Below, one piece after another: positions 1 to 11,944 of a stretch of DNA of 64,000 nt (positions are counted from its first letter, which is position 1; each line of letters begins with the position of its first letter). Made by a program: the position numbers and the translations under genes. Location: positions 1-64,000 of the forward strand of contig JAOTOM010002909.1 in NCBI GenBank assembly GCA_034440615.1. Reading direction: 5' to 3'. The stretch comes from Ashinkailepas kermadecensis (Eukaryota > Arthropoda > Thecostraca > Neolepadidae). The notes beneath the pieces are model-generated. The model had not been told where the DNA came from, did no database searches, and was given only the letters and a program-made list of their open reading frames with translations.

Positions 1-77
1 CAAATGGTAGGCTTATTCGTTTTGCTCGTCCAAGGAGGACAAGTTACTTTCACCGTGACTGCTATGACGGCCATTTG

Positions 78-2200
78 GCGGCCGTGTTAAGCGGCCACCA
101 GGACAGCCACGCTACATGACGTCGGAGAGCACCTCCCCAGCCGTGTCGAGCGGCCACCAGTACAGCCACGCTACATGACGTCGGAGAGCACCTCCCCAGC
201 CGTGTCGAGCGGCCAGCAGGACAGCCACGCTACATGACGTCGGAGAGCACCTCCCCAGCCGTGTCGAGCGGCCACCAGTACAGCCACGCTACATGACGTC
301 GGAGAGCACCTCCCCAGCAGTGTCGAGCGGCCAGCAGGACAGCCACGCTACATGACGTCGGAGAGCACCTCCCCAGCAGTGTCGAGCGGCCACCAGAACA
401 GCCACGCTACATGACGTCGGAGAGCACCTCCCCAGCCGTGTCGAGCGGCCACCAGTACAGCCACGCTACATGACGTCGGAGAGCACCTCCCCAGCAGTGT
501 CGAGCGGCCACCAGAACAGCCACGCTACATGACGTCGGAGAGCACCTCCCCAGCAGTGTCGAGCGGCCAGCAGCACAGCCACGCTACATGACGTCGGAGA
601 GCACCTCCCCAGCAGTGTCGAGCGGCCACCAGAACAGCCACGCTACATGACGTCGGAGAGCACCTCCCCAGCAGTGTCGAGCGGCCAGCAGGACAGCCAC
701 GCTACATGACGTCGGAGAGCACCTCCCTAGCCGTGTCGAGCGGCCACCAGGATAGGCACGCTACATGACGTCGGAGAGCACCTCTCCAGCCGTGTCGAGC
801 GGCCAGCAGCACAGCCACGCTACATGACGTCGGAGAGCACCTCCCCAGCCGTGTCGAGCGGCCACCAGAACAGCCACGCTACATGACGTCGGAGAGCACC
901 TCCCCAGCCGTGTCGAGCGGCCACCAGAACAGCCACGCTACATGACGTCGGAGAGCACCTCTCCAGCCGTGTCGAGCGGCCACCAGAACAGCCACGCTAC
1001 ATGACGTCGGGGAGCACCTCTCCAGCCGTGTCGAGCGGCCACCAGAACAGCCACGCTACATGACGTCGGAGAGCACCTCCCCAGCCGTGTCGAGCGGCCA
1101 CCAGTACAGCCACGCTACATGACGTCGGAGAGCACCTCTCCAGCCGTGTCGAGCGGCCACCAGTACAGCCACGCTACATGACGTCGGAGAGCACCTCCCC
1201 AGCCGTGTCGAGCGGCCACCAGGACAGCCACGCTACATGACGTCGGAGAGCACCTCCCCAACCGTGTCGAGCGGCCACCAAGATAGGCACGCTACATGAC
1301 GTCGGAGAGCACCTCTCCAGCCGTGTCGAGCGGCCACCAGAACAGCCACGCTACATGACGTCGGAGAGCACCTCCCCGGCCGTGTCGAGCGGCCACCAGC
1401 ACAGCCACGCTACATGACGTCGGAGAGCACCTCCCCAGCCGTGTCGAGCGGCCACCAGTACAGCCACGCTACATGACGTCGGGGAGCACCTCTCCAGCCG
1501 TGTCGAGCGGCCACCAGGACAGCCACGCTACATGACGTCGGAGAGCACCTCCCCAGCCGTGTCGAGCGGCCACCAGTACAGCCACGCTACATGACGTCGG
1601 AGAGCACCTCTCCAGCCGTGTCGAGCGGCCACCAGTACAGCCACGCTACATGACGTCGGGGAGCACCTCTCCAGCCGTGTCGAGCGGCCAGCAGCACAGC
1701 CACGCTACATGACGTCGGAGAGCACCTCCCCAGCCGTGTCGAGCGGCCACCAGTACAGCCACGCTACATGACGTCGGGGAGCACCTCTCCAGCCGTGTCG
1801 AGCGGCCACCAGAACAGCCACGCTACATGACGTCGGAGAGCACCTCCCCAGCCGTGTCGAGCGGCCACCAGTACAGCCACGCTACATGACGTCGGAGAGC
1901 ACCTCTCCAGCCGTGTCGAGCGGCCACCAGAACAGCCACGCTACATGACGTCGGAGAGCACCTCCCCAGCCGTGTCGAGCGGCCACCAGTACAGCCACGC
2001 TACATGACGTCGGAGAGCACCTCTCCAGCCGTGTCGAGCGGCCAGCAGGACAGCCACGCTACATGACGTCGGAGAGCACCTCTCCAGCCGTGTCGAGCGG
2101 CCACCAGTACAGCCACGCTACATGACGTCGGAGAGCACCTCCCCAGCAGTGTCGAGCGGCCAGCAGGACAGCCACGCTACATGACGTCGGGGCGTACCTC
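78..2200. repeat. 59-bp satellite array, 36 units
   Basis: A 59-bp unit recurs head to tail. The landmark GCTACATGAC falls at 111, 170 and so on to 2176, exactly 35 steps of 59 bp, so no unit has gained or lost a base. Differences are confined to a few positions, such as the base after CACCAG or CAGCAG, CTCCCC versus CTCTCC, and CCGTG versus CAGTG. The array enters from sequence at 1-77 that carries half a unit (GGCCGTGTTAAGCGGCC) and leaves into unrelated sequence after 2200. Variants are mixed rather than grouped into larger blocks. It contains TGACGTC in every unit. No coding role is apparent. Confidence 0.97.
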
Positions 2201-2782
2201 TCTTGCCGCTAGTCATGTTGCCGCCCGTTAATTGGCCAGAGAACCGGCCTGAAATCGTGGCCGTGTCGTGATGAGTGACGCAAGACATGACGAGCTGGTG
2301 TATCAAATGTTAAACACATCAACTGACGTCTGATGGCGAGATCTGCCTGCACATTCAAACAGCATGTGTCCAATCCCAAAGACGAACAAAACGACACAAA
2401 CAATATGGTTGAAACTACAATACACATATAAATTACGTGTACTCCCTTTGACATTTCAAATTAATCTACAGAAAATGTAACTCAAATGCGTTAATTCTTG
2501 GGGATAGCGAAATCGCATCGTTACTATTGCATAGAGATAATAATCCGGAGCAGTTGTCTTTATCAAGCGGGGAAGTAACTTTTTTTTGTATAAGGCCGTC
2601 GGGAGCAGCAGACGCATAAATGTGGCGAGGACGTCATTATGACATGGTGTCAGACGTAGTATGGGCGTATGTAAAATGCCGAGACCATACGTAAAACCCG
2701 TTGGCGCCGTAATCGTTTTCAGAAGCCATCATCACACGCCGTAATGGACACTGGAAAAGAGAGGACAAGGGATGTGCCTAGA

Positions 2783-2912
2783 GCTGAGGAATCGGATTCG
2801 CAGGATTCGAATACATTCTAATATATTTGAATCTTGCGAATCTTCGGATTCTGAAAACGAGGATTCGAACCATGAAAATCAGGATTCGAATCCTAAAAAC
2901 CACAGTCGAATC
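2783..2912. repeat. GATTCGAATC-rich degenerate repeat
   Basis: The palindromic word GATTCGAATC and close variants recur five to six times in 130 bp (for example at about 2800, 2849, 2881 and 2905). A second cluster at 3580-3670 has the same words around ATTCGAATATATTTGAA and reads like an inverted relative. This could be the decayed ends of one element spanning about 0.9 kb, or only local low complexity. Confidence 0.4.
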
Positions 2913-2991
2913 CAGAAAGTCATCATTTAAATACGCATATTAATGCATTACACTATGCTCTCGGCTTAAATTGTCTTCAAATAAACTAAAT

Positions 2992-3047
2992 ATAACACGT
3001 AGGACGTCGATGCTGCATCGGACTGAGTCGCCCGTCCTGCGTGTTAT
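2992..3047. other. Hairpin with 15-bp arms
   Basis: ATAACACGTAGGACG (2992-3006) pairs with CGTCCTGCGTGTTAT (3033-3047) at 14 of 15 positions. An inner GATGC/GCATC pair sits close to the left arm. It is DNA-level symmetry; no function can be assigned. Confidence 0.5.
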
Positions 3048-4622
3048 TACATTGTATTAGCTATTGCCGGACCCAACTGCTGTGGTTACTGATTTTACTC
3101 AGCCACCACCATGTTTCGCTGGTTTGCTGTGGAAGCGAAAGTAAGACTCAAGCCCTTGACAGCGACTCAAACAGTAACCTATTGGGGCTGGCAGGGGATC
3201 ACCACCCAGCTTCGCACAACCGCCAATTTACTGCGGGTGGGGCGCGTATTTTGGCTTGTAATGTGACGGTTGGGCTTCCAAGTGGCCTTTGCAATCGCAG
3301 TTAAGCGAAGTTGAAGTTTTCGAAATCTTGAGATTTGACCTTGACCTATGACGTCATATGTGACCCTAAATTTAGAAAATTGTGTATATCGGGGTCTCAT
3401 ATACTTTCCCCATACCTCATAAAAAAACTTCGGCACCTACACAGACTAGTACCAATGCCCCCCCCATTATTTGGCCAAGTTACAAATGCGCCACGGGCAG
3501 AAGCCTTGAGACCAGTCAGCTTGAACGCAATGAAATCGGTCGAAAATGGGAATTACACGACGTTAAACATTACGAGATTTTGATGCGAAGATTCCAATCT
3601 ATTCGAATATATTTGAAGCTCGAACCTGAATCTGAATCCACCCACCCTAGGATTCGAATCTTAAAATGCATGCGAGCCTCAGCACTAGGCGGCCTATGGA
3701 ACACCTGCTGCAGGCATAAGATCGGACACCAGGTCTGTTCCAAAGTCGGACGAGTCTGATGAATAATGTGAGCGCTATCGTAAGCCAAACTTCAGGGCAC
3801 TATGCTGAATTATCAAACTATCATAGGTAATAGCAATTGATAAGTAGCACAGCAACCATAAGATGGCGAATAGCACAACGTGCGCTGTGACATCAACTTC
3901 TTCATCTATTTTATTTCATTTTACTCATAACTGCCGACCGATCAAATCCACTTACAGACGAAGTGAAGCGGGAAAATAAAACACCGTAGAGACATCGCAA
4001 AGGATAAGGCTGAAAGCGAATGCTTCATACGATAAAAAGCAAAAGTCGTGCAGATAAGAACATGAACCAACATTATCTGATACGATTATACCAATTTAGG
4101 CACAAATAATGAATCCATGCACATCGGTGTAAACACTGTGAGACCGAAAACCAAACGCTAAGCTAAAATATGGTCGTATATGCGATATGAAAACGGCAAC
4201 CATATCCTCGAAATTATTTCAAAGTAATCATCCGAATATTATATGCCATAAATTGAATATATTACTCCCACGGGGCTTCCTCAGCTCAAGTAGGTACACA
4301 CTTAGCAAACATGATCACAAAACGAACATACTAAAATTGCTATGCGTACCACGTCCGTGCATTTGCACACGTTTATGCACGTGCATGTGTATGACGTGTA
4401 TGACGTGCATGCACGTCCGTGCATAGAACATAAAAAACGCTCGTGAAAAAAAATTGCTCCGTCACGTATTACCAATCTCAATTATCGCATCCTTCCATTG
4501 GATACCCGTGGAATAAGCCCGATTCCGAGCGCAACAGGTAATATGCCTGGCATCCCGCGGCAGACGGCGATGTACCGGCCTCGCGTCTAACGGCCAATTG
4601 AAAAGTTTCACAAACAGCACTT

Positions 4623-4676
4623 GGTTGGTTGTTAGGGTTTTAGGGCGCATCAACTGCATTGGTTATACAGCGCCCA
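4623..4676 (-). mobile_element. Ultra-short hairpin retroposon, copy A (54 bp)
   Basis: A 54-bp insert is flanked by perfect 15-bp direct repeats TCACAAACAGCACTT (4608-4622 and 4677-4691), which is a target-site duplication. Read on the minus strand it starts TGGGCGCTGTATAACC, contains ATGCAG and GATGCGCCC, and ends CTAAAACCC, then AACAACCAACC. The outer stem GGGCGC/GCGCCC and the inner stem CTGTAT/ATGCAG close on the loop AACCA. Copies B (36,004), C (40,114) and D (40,569) match it. Perfect duplications and the AACC-type tail point to target-primed reverse transcription by a LINE (inference). Confidence 0.8.
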
Positions 4677-4934
4677 TCACAAACAGCACTTATTGGCTGA
4701 GATATTTGATAGTGTGCGGGTAAGTAAGTACTTGTGAAGAAGTACAAACACCTGTCGCTAGCATTCAGTCAAGGCACAGTGCGCAAGCTGTGATCTGAAA
4801 TGCAAAAATAAACAGCAGCCATCGGAGGTCACTGAAGTTACTGAAGTCAGCAGGTGTTACTGAACTGAATGCTGACGTCAGTTATTACTGAAGTCAGCAG
4901 GGGCGCGACGCGTTGAGACCGCCACGCCAATTCC

Positions 4935-5560
4935 CGAGGCCGTTGTCCCAATCTCACTCACGTCTCTTTGATCTGGGCGAATGAATGAACTCGGCGATGC
5001 GGCGCAGGGTGAACATGCTGCCGGCCACCGGTCGCGGTCACAGGTCGCCAGCGCCGCCAGCGCCGGGCCGACGTCGGGGAACGCGTACGACGCCGGGAGA
5101 CGCGCCGCACCGCGACACAGTCCACAGGTCGCCAGCGCCGCCAGCGCCGCCGGCCGACGTCGGCAGCGACACGCGTCACGAGCCGCCGGGAGACCACGCA
5201 CGTCTGACGACGCCGCGACGCGCCGCACCGCGCCGCACCGAGCCGCGCGGAGCCGCCGCCGCCGCTCCCACCGACTCCACTGGATGCTTTATTTTGGGTG
5301 GCGTTTGGCAGGGTGGCGAGCGGCCGGTGCCCGCTATGGCCGAGACCCGGGGGGAGGGGCAATGTTCTATGAGTTCCCTCGGTCACCGCGTGTGCTGACG
5401 ACATTCGTGTTGGTCGGCACTGAAGCCGACGTCCTCGAGTCCTGTGGACTGCTAGTTGCCGCCGGCCCTTGTCGTGGTGAGCCGACGTCGGAGGAAATGC
5501 TGTCAGGCCGTGGGGCGACCATCAGCCTGCCACCTATCAACACCCAATCGTTCACCGCAG
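4935..5560. other. GC- and CpG-rich island, possible promoter or 5' exon
   Basis: Base composition jumps to strongly GC- and CpG-rich against AT-rich flanks. A short internal duplication (GGTCGCCAGCGCCGCCAGC at about 5043 and 5128) is present. Frames are open on both strands (for example 4985-5398 plus, 4958-5404 minus), but their products are Arg/Ala/Pro-rich and show no domain, so I do not call a gene. Just upstream (4850-4905) ACTGAAGTCAGCAGG repeats and a full CRE palindrome TGACGTCA occurs near 4873. It could be a CpG-rich promoter with a first exon, or only a GC-rich repeat. Confidence 0.35.
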
Positions 5561-7260
5561 CTTATTTACCTCCCACGAGAAGAGAATTCCGGCCTATCTT
5601 GCTGTTCCGCAAACGATGCGTGCGGTTGCGCCCTTACTCCCATTTTCCATTCCCCTCTTCACGCTTCTGGGGCTCAAATCCTGCTTGCACAACAAGTTCA
5701 TCTCGACTAGGGTTCACATTAGATTCCGCCATTTTGGGGTGACTTGACTCAGCATGGCCAAGTTTCATCAGGATAATTACAGCCATGTCATGGGCAGATC
5801 CAGGAATGTTTATTGAGGGTGAGGGAGTATGCCAGGGTTCTCAAATTCCTGCGGTTGGGTTCAAGCTAACACCTGACAGTTTTTTTTTACATCGCTTCCG
5901 ATATCTTTTTTACATTCTTGTACCAGCTACTTTTCAATTATGTGCATCTTAGAGGATAGGATTGTACAGCATGCGTCCAGTTTTTCTTAGCTCTACATAT
6001 TGCACCCAAAAAATGATTGTTTTTTTCACACGTGAAAATGGTTCCCTCCTTCAACCAAATTAAACAGCTCTAGTTAGGATTAAGCATTGTATTTGTCCAA
6101 AAATGTACGTCTAAGTGCCTTGATTTTACACTTTCTCCTCATCACTGACGTTTATTTTTTACATCGGACACCTAACTCAAAATGAAATTGAGAACACTGG
6201 AGTGTGCACTCTTGGTCTTAGACAAGACAACGAGGGCGTCTTTTGTACTCAGAAGGGTACCTTCAGCTGACAAATGTGAGGGCATTCGATTGTACCTGGA
6301 GGGGTGCCTTTTTCCAGTCAGAGGGGCGCCACCTTTTCACGGAGGAGGGGACATGCCTCTGTGTCCCCTTGGATCCGTCCCGTGCTATAGCATTCCTGAC
6401 ATGGCGAAGATAATCTGCTGTGAGTTGGGCGTCGATATCACCGCAGATGCGGCGGCGGCGACGAGACTTTTGATGTTAGTTGGATTCAAACGTTCACGAC
6501 GTGGGTTGATGAGTCAATATCCAAAGGAGAAAGTGCCAGTCCACTTATAATCCTTGCTCCATTCAAGACACTATCAAATCCTACATAATCTCTGGAAAAA
6601 ATGACACCGGCACCAATTTCCGTTCACACATCCCAGAAGAATTGGAGAGGAAACCTGTTCCCACCCTGCTTTTCCGCCGCGGTTGTTCAGATGTAATTTA
6701 CATTTTTCAATAGTAGACAATACTTGTTTACTATGTTTTTTACTATGGAACTGTGGAAAACGCTCTGCATCAAAATCAGAGAAATTCTGGAAACTGAGGA
6801 GAGTAAGAAATTTGGATAATCCGTTTGATGCCAGAGCGCATAAGACAAATCACGAAGGCCTTTAGCACCGATAAGCAGAGCAACTAATGTTTGAAACATC
6901 TTTTCCCCGCCCTGCTTCCCTTTTCTTTGATCTTCTAAGCAATGGAACAAATGAAATTGATTTTCTTTAAATGCCCTTTACCAAAAAAGAAAGCTTAAGT
7001 ACTAAGACCTATTGATCAAAGAAGACATTACTCAATGTATTCCAACTTGTGCAAACTGACTATTTTTCGGTTTGCACAGGCGAAAGCAAAACCTTAAACA
7101 GGAAATGCGAAGTTCATGATCCTTGCCGCCACTGCTTCGCTATATTGGTCGACTAGCTGCTATCTAGTGCACACTGCAGTGGAGCACACTGGCCGACACT
7201 GGACCCACGGTCGCAACAGCCTTCGCTCGGCACCGTACCAATGACAGGATAGGTACGACA
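5561..7260. other. Non-coding stretch
   Basis: No gene is supported. A 122-codon frame at 6182-6550 lies over degenerate text (GAGTGTGCACTC, GGGGTGCC, GAGGGGCGCC words) of the same kind seen at 54.3-55.0 and 57.6-57.9 kb, so I read it as decayed repeat. AGATCCAGGAA at about 5798 resembles the GGCGGATCCAGG ends of the element at 33.6 kb. Confidence 0.5.
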
Positions 7261-7530
7261 AAATGGAGCGCTCGTCTCACGCACAATCCATGAGTCAGCT
7301 GAGCAGTCAGCTGAGCGCTGCTGGTCGGCAGCCCGGGTCGGACGCAACTGACGGACTCCAGCTGAGCAGTCAGCTGACCGCCGCCGCGCACAGTGCGCTG
7401 TTTATCAGCAGCTGTCATCACAGCGGTCAGAGCCGTGTCGCGACCGGATCGCCCCCACTGCTAACTGGATGGCACACCAACAGACGACACACAGTGGCCG
7501 GGTGGAGAGGCGCCGGCCGTCACGTGGTCC

Positions 7531-9120
7531 CAACCGCAGCTGTACGGGCGGCCCACATATAGCTCGCAGCTGCACGGGCGGCTCACTTACAGCCGGCAGC
7601 TGTACGGGCGGCTCACATACAGCCCGCAGCTGTACGGGCGGCTCACATACAGCCGGCAGCTGTACGGGCGGCCCACATACAGTCCGCAGCTGTACGGGCG
7701 GCCCACATACAGCCCGCAGCTGTACGGGCGGCTCGCATACAGTCCGCAGCTGTACGGGCGGCTCACATACAGTCCGCAGCTGTAAGGGCGGCCCACATAC
7801 AGTCCGCAGCTGTACGGGCGGCTCGCATACAGTCCGCAGCTGTACGGGCGGCTCACATACAGTCCGCAGCTGTAAGGGCGGCCCACATACAGTCCGCAGC
7901 TGTACGGGCGGCCCACATACAGTCCGCAGTTGTGCGGGCGGCTCACATACAGTCCGCAGCTGTACGGGCGGCCCACATACAGTCCGCAGCTGTACGGGCG
8001 ACTCACATACAGTCCGCAGCTGTACGGGCGGCCCACATACAGTCCGCAGCTGTACGGGCGGCTCGCATACAGTCCGCAGCTGTACGGGCGGCTCACATAC
8101 AGTCCGCAGCTGTACGGGCGGCCCACATACAGTCCGCAGCTGTACGGGCGGCCCACATACAGCCCGCAGCTGTGCGGGCGGCCCACATACAGTCCGCAGC
8201 TGTACGGGCGGCTCACACACAGTCCGCGTCTGTACGGGCGGCGCACATACAGTCCGCAGCTGTACGGGCGGCCCACATACAGTCCGCAGCTGTACGGGCG
8301 GCTCGCATACAGTCCGCAGCTGTACGGGCGGCTCACACACAGTCCGCAGCTGTACGGGCGGCCCACATACAGTCCGCAGCTGTACGGGCGACTCACATGC
8401 AGTCCGCAGCTGTACGGGCGGCCCACATACAGTCCGCAGCTGTACGGGCGGCTCACATACAGTCCGCAGCTGTACGGGCGGCCCACATACAGTCCGCAGC
8501 TGTACGGGCGGCTCACATACAGTCCGCAGCTGTACGGGCGACTCACATACAGTCCGCAGCTGTACGGGCGGCCCACATACAGTCCGCAACTGTGCGGGCG
8601 GCTCACATACAGTCCGCAGCTGTACGGGCGGCTCACATACAGTCCGCAGCTGTACGGGCGGCTCACATACAGTCCGCAGCTGTACGGGCGACTCACATAC
8701 AGTCCGCAGCTGTACGGGCGGCCCACATACAGTCCGCAGCTGTACGGGCGGCCCACATACAGTCCGCAGCTGTACGGGCGGCCCACATACAGTCCGCAGC
8801 TGTACGGGCGGCTCACATACAGTCCGCAGCTGTACGGGCGGCTCACATACAGTCCGCAGCTGTACGGGCGGCTCACATACAGTCCGCAGCTGTACGGGCG
8901 GCCCACATACAGTCCGCAGCTGTACGGGCGGCCCACATACAGTCCGCAGCTGTACGGGCGGCCCACATACAGTCCGCAGCTGTACGGGCGGCTCGCATAC
9001 AGTCCGCAGCTGTACGGGCGGCCCACATACAGTCCGCAGCTGTACGGGCGGCCCACATACAGTCCGCAGCTGTACGGGCGGCCCACATACAGTCCGCAGC
9101 TGTACGGGCGGCTCACATGC
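7531..9120. repeat. 30-bp minisatellite, 53 units
   Basis: A 30-bp unit (CCGCAGCTGTACGGGCGG, then CTCACATACAGT or CCCACATACAGT) repeats 53 times with no length change; the unit stays in phase from 7531 to 9120. Most variation is the C/T switch in GCCCACATAC versus GCTCACATAC. Because 30 is a multiple of three and stops are rare, long frames open on both strands (one with an ATG at 7469 runs 560 codons); these are explained by the period. In one plus-strand frame the unit reads as a Tyr/Pro decapeptide (TYSPQLYGRP/L), but units at about 7783 and 7873 carry TAA in that frame. Flanking sequence (7300-7380) repeats AGCTGAGCAGTCAGCTGA. Confidence 0.97.
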
Positions 9121-9122
9121 AG

Positions 9123-9161
9123 CCGTTTATCGTCTGCCGCGGAACGGCTAGCGATAAACGT
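9123..9161. other. Hairpin at the right edge of the 30-bp array
   Basis: CGTTTATCG pairs perfectly with CGATAAACG 20 bp downstream, immediately after the last 30-bp unit. The word GCACACTGCAGTG stands outside both edges of the array region (about 7168 and 9171), which hints that the array lies inside a larger inserted unit. No target-site duplication was found. Confidence 0.45.
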
Positions 9162-10603
9162 CGACCGTGCACCGCACACTGCAGTGTAAAACTTCCAGCC
9201 AATCCGAAGCGAGATTTCAGCCATGCCCACCCACAAACGACCAACTGGACAAAAACGTGATTTTTTTTCGAAGAAGAAAAACTAGAAACATTTGTGAATA
9301 TAAGTTTGTTTTGTTGTGCTTCTGATGTCAAACGTATTCAAAATCCGTTAAATTTTGCAAACATCGGAAGGAAAGAACTGGTGTATTATTGATCGCCTGG
9401 GGTCATCTGGCCCCTCCCAAACGAGTCTGGCCCCACCCAAGCCGCCCAATCCACCAGTGTGTAAAACTTCGGCAACACAACCGCAAAGCCAACAGCCGAC
9501 CACACATTGCCGATGTGACGAAATGCCATGTTGGTGCGACAGTGCAGACAGCATGACATGTCGCAGTGAATTCATTTCAGCACACCAGCCATTCCACGTG
9601 ATGAAGAACACTATACACCATCAGAGGCCACCTACCGGAGATGGATATGCCGACTTTGCAGTCCACTTTGGTTAGCTCCACCATGCTGACCCCGCGGGAG
9701 GCTCCGCTCACGGTCAGGTTCAAGTCTGCCGGCACAGCCCGATCTCGCTAATACTTACCAAAGCAACACAAACACGAAGCCAGTCGCCCATTCAAGCGGG
9801 TGCAGATCAACTTTGACTGGCGCGCCACTCGTAATGAGGGGCTGCCTAGATTGCTACTTAAACAGTGAGGAACGCTGCTGAACGCAAACAAAATTGGCAT
9901 TTCAGCCGGAGGAAATCGCTTTCTGTTAGATATATAATGCCAATTTATGAGACTATTTATATACACTTTATGGAAGTTACGATTTCTGGAATTATACATA
10001 CAATTTATCAGAATTTACACAATTTGTACAACTTATAACTGGTACAATGATTGCAGAACTAGGCAACGTTCAGCGCTGAATTGTAATCAGGTGTGAAGGA
10101 ACAATTTTGAAGTTGGGAGGTAGGGACAGGACTGATGACTACATAAAGCCGTGCCTTACACCAGGCTAAATGGCGTGGTGGACTCACGCTTCTGCTGGTT
10201 CTCTGACGTGTCATCAGAGCTGCTGCTGAACGGTGGCTTGGCCGGGATGCGGTTGTCGGACGTCGCGTCGATGGACGCTCGCCGAACTGGTGACGGCCGT
10301 GTGTACGGCAGTTCATCTGGAGCAGTCGCCAGCCGTCAATATCACCACACCCTGTACCAACTGGTCCCGACCGAGAGTACGGCAGCTCATCTGGAGCAGT
10401 CACCAGCCGTCAATACCACCACACCCTGTAACATTCCATAGCCACCAATATCCACTTACTTCAACATACTATGATAGATGCCTGTCATGTAAAGCTGACC
10501 TTGATCCGCCTAAGCCGAACATAATTATATCCTTGCACTATTGGAATTACAAAGGAATCATTAATCATGTGATGGTGTACAAGAGGCTTGCTTTATTATC
10601 AGT
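9162..10603. other. Non-coding stretch with one short duplication
   Basis: No gene is supported. A 74-bp segment is duplicated in tandem at 10,305-10,452, starting ACGGCAGTTCATCTGG and ACGGCAGCTCATCTGG. The remainder shows nothing I recognise. Confidence 0.6.
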
Positions 10604-10818
<215 letters not shown>

Positions 10819-11940
10819 GGTATCATTGCGCTTCGGGTATCCACGAAACAAGTTTTACATTTTATTCACATGAAGCAAACAAAGTGGTTAGGTTAGGTTT
10901 TGTTTTGTTTGGTTAGGTTAGGTCATGCTCTTGTTTCAAGTTGAACATTTTTGAAGACAAAAATCTGAAATTTTTAAAACCAAAAAAATCGATTTATTTC
11001 TTTACATCTTTAGCCCGTTGCCACCCATCGCGGGTCATCAGCCAAAATTTGCCAGACGGGGACCCGCGGTAGCAGCTTCCCATTCAGCACCAGTGCAGCA
11101 CATTAGAGCTAAAGGAAAGCCAGTGATCTTACCGAATTCATGGCAATGTTGTTTTTCGCTGGAAAAACAGCTTGGTATCCTCAGTTTCGGGAATCTTCGC
11201 GACTTCACCCTCGACGGCTTATGCGAACAAGGACCCTGCGCCATTTTTAGAACAACTGGCGCATTCCTGCAGGGCTGCCAAAATGAAAACTTGAATAATA
11301 TTTGATAGACATCCTCCAAGTAAAAGATTAAAATACAAAGAAAGCATGATTCGAATGCATTTGGATATGCGCTTTTTAGTGCGCGCAATGTGTAACATGC
11401 TACTTTTGATCGGATCTGGGCTGCCGTAGCAGCGTATACGAAGCCGACTGGGAGTGGCAACGGTGCCCCCAGACACGGGCGGCAGAGCGCTTCTGGTCAA
11501 GTGTGGGTATGTGTGTGGTGTGGGGGGGGGCTCCTATCCAAGAAGTGCCGATTGTCGCTGAAGTCATGTCAATTAGGATACTTAAAAAGAGTTATTGCCT
11601 TACAATGATAGTGTACGTGTGTGTATGCCAATTATCGATGCATGTTCTGTGGTTCCAGATAACCTTTCGTCGGGCGGGCCTGCAAATTTACCTTCGCCGG
11701 GCCGGAGGAGTGGGTTTTTGAAAGAACCTCTCCCCCACTAACGTTCGGTCTACGTAAGCTAGTATAAAATGCAAATACATTTAGATAGTTCTGATCATGG
11801 AAATCCCGAAGCGTACCTTACTGTTTGCATTTTGACCCATAATAAGGTCATCAAAGGTCATATTAGGCATGAATTACGGATTTCGACATAAATCCCTGGA
11901 ATCATGGAGATGTTTTGGCTCCGTCTGGAGCTTTTTTTAG
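10819..11940. other. Non-coding stretch
   Basis: No gene supported. GGTTAGGTTAGG occurs twice near 10,889-10,925 but is far too short to be telomeric. The 140-codon minus frame over 11,038-11,460 has no recognisable domain. Confidence 0.5.
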
Positions 11941-11944
11941 CCTA

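Larger units (their letters stand above)
2201..4607. other. Non-coding stretch with decayed repeats
   Basis: No gene is supported here. Short open frames at 3041-3759 lie in AT-rich sequence and lack any recognisable domain. Two clusters of the motif GATTCGAATC (2783-2912 and 3580-3670) and one hairpin (2992-3047) are the only structure I see. A mixed CATGCACGTGTATGACGTG run sits at 4370-4425. Confidence 0.6.

Noticed and set aside
4981..5742. 253-codon ORF as a gene
   Set aside because: Arg/Ala-rich low-complexity text in a CpG-rich stretch with other frames equally open; no domain.
78..9120. CRISPR array
   Set aside because: The 59-bp and 30-bp repeats are contiguous, with no unique spacers, and the sequence is eukaryotic.
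7469..9260. Frames of 390-560 codons across the 30-bp array on both strands
   Set aside because: The period is a multiple of three and the unit has no stop in most frames, so they open automatically.
10889..10925. TTAGG telomere repeat
   Set aside because: Only short doublets of GGTTAGG; no array.
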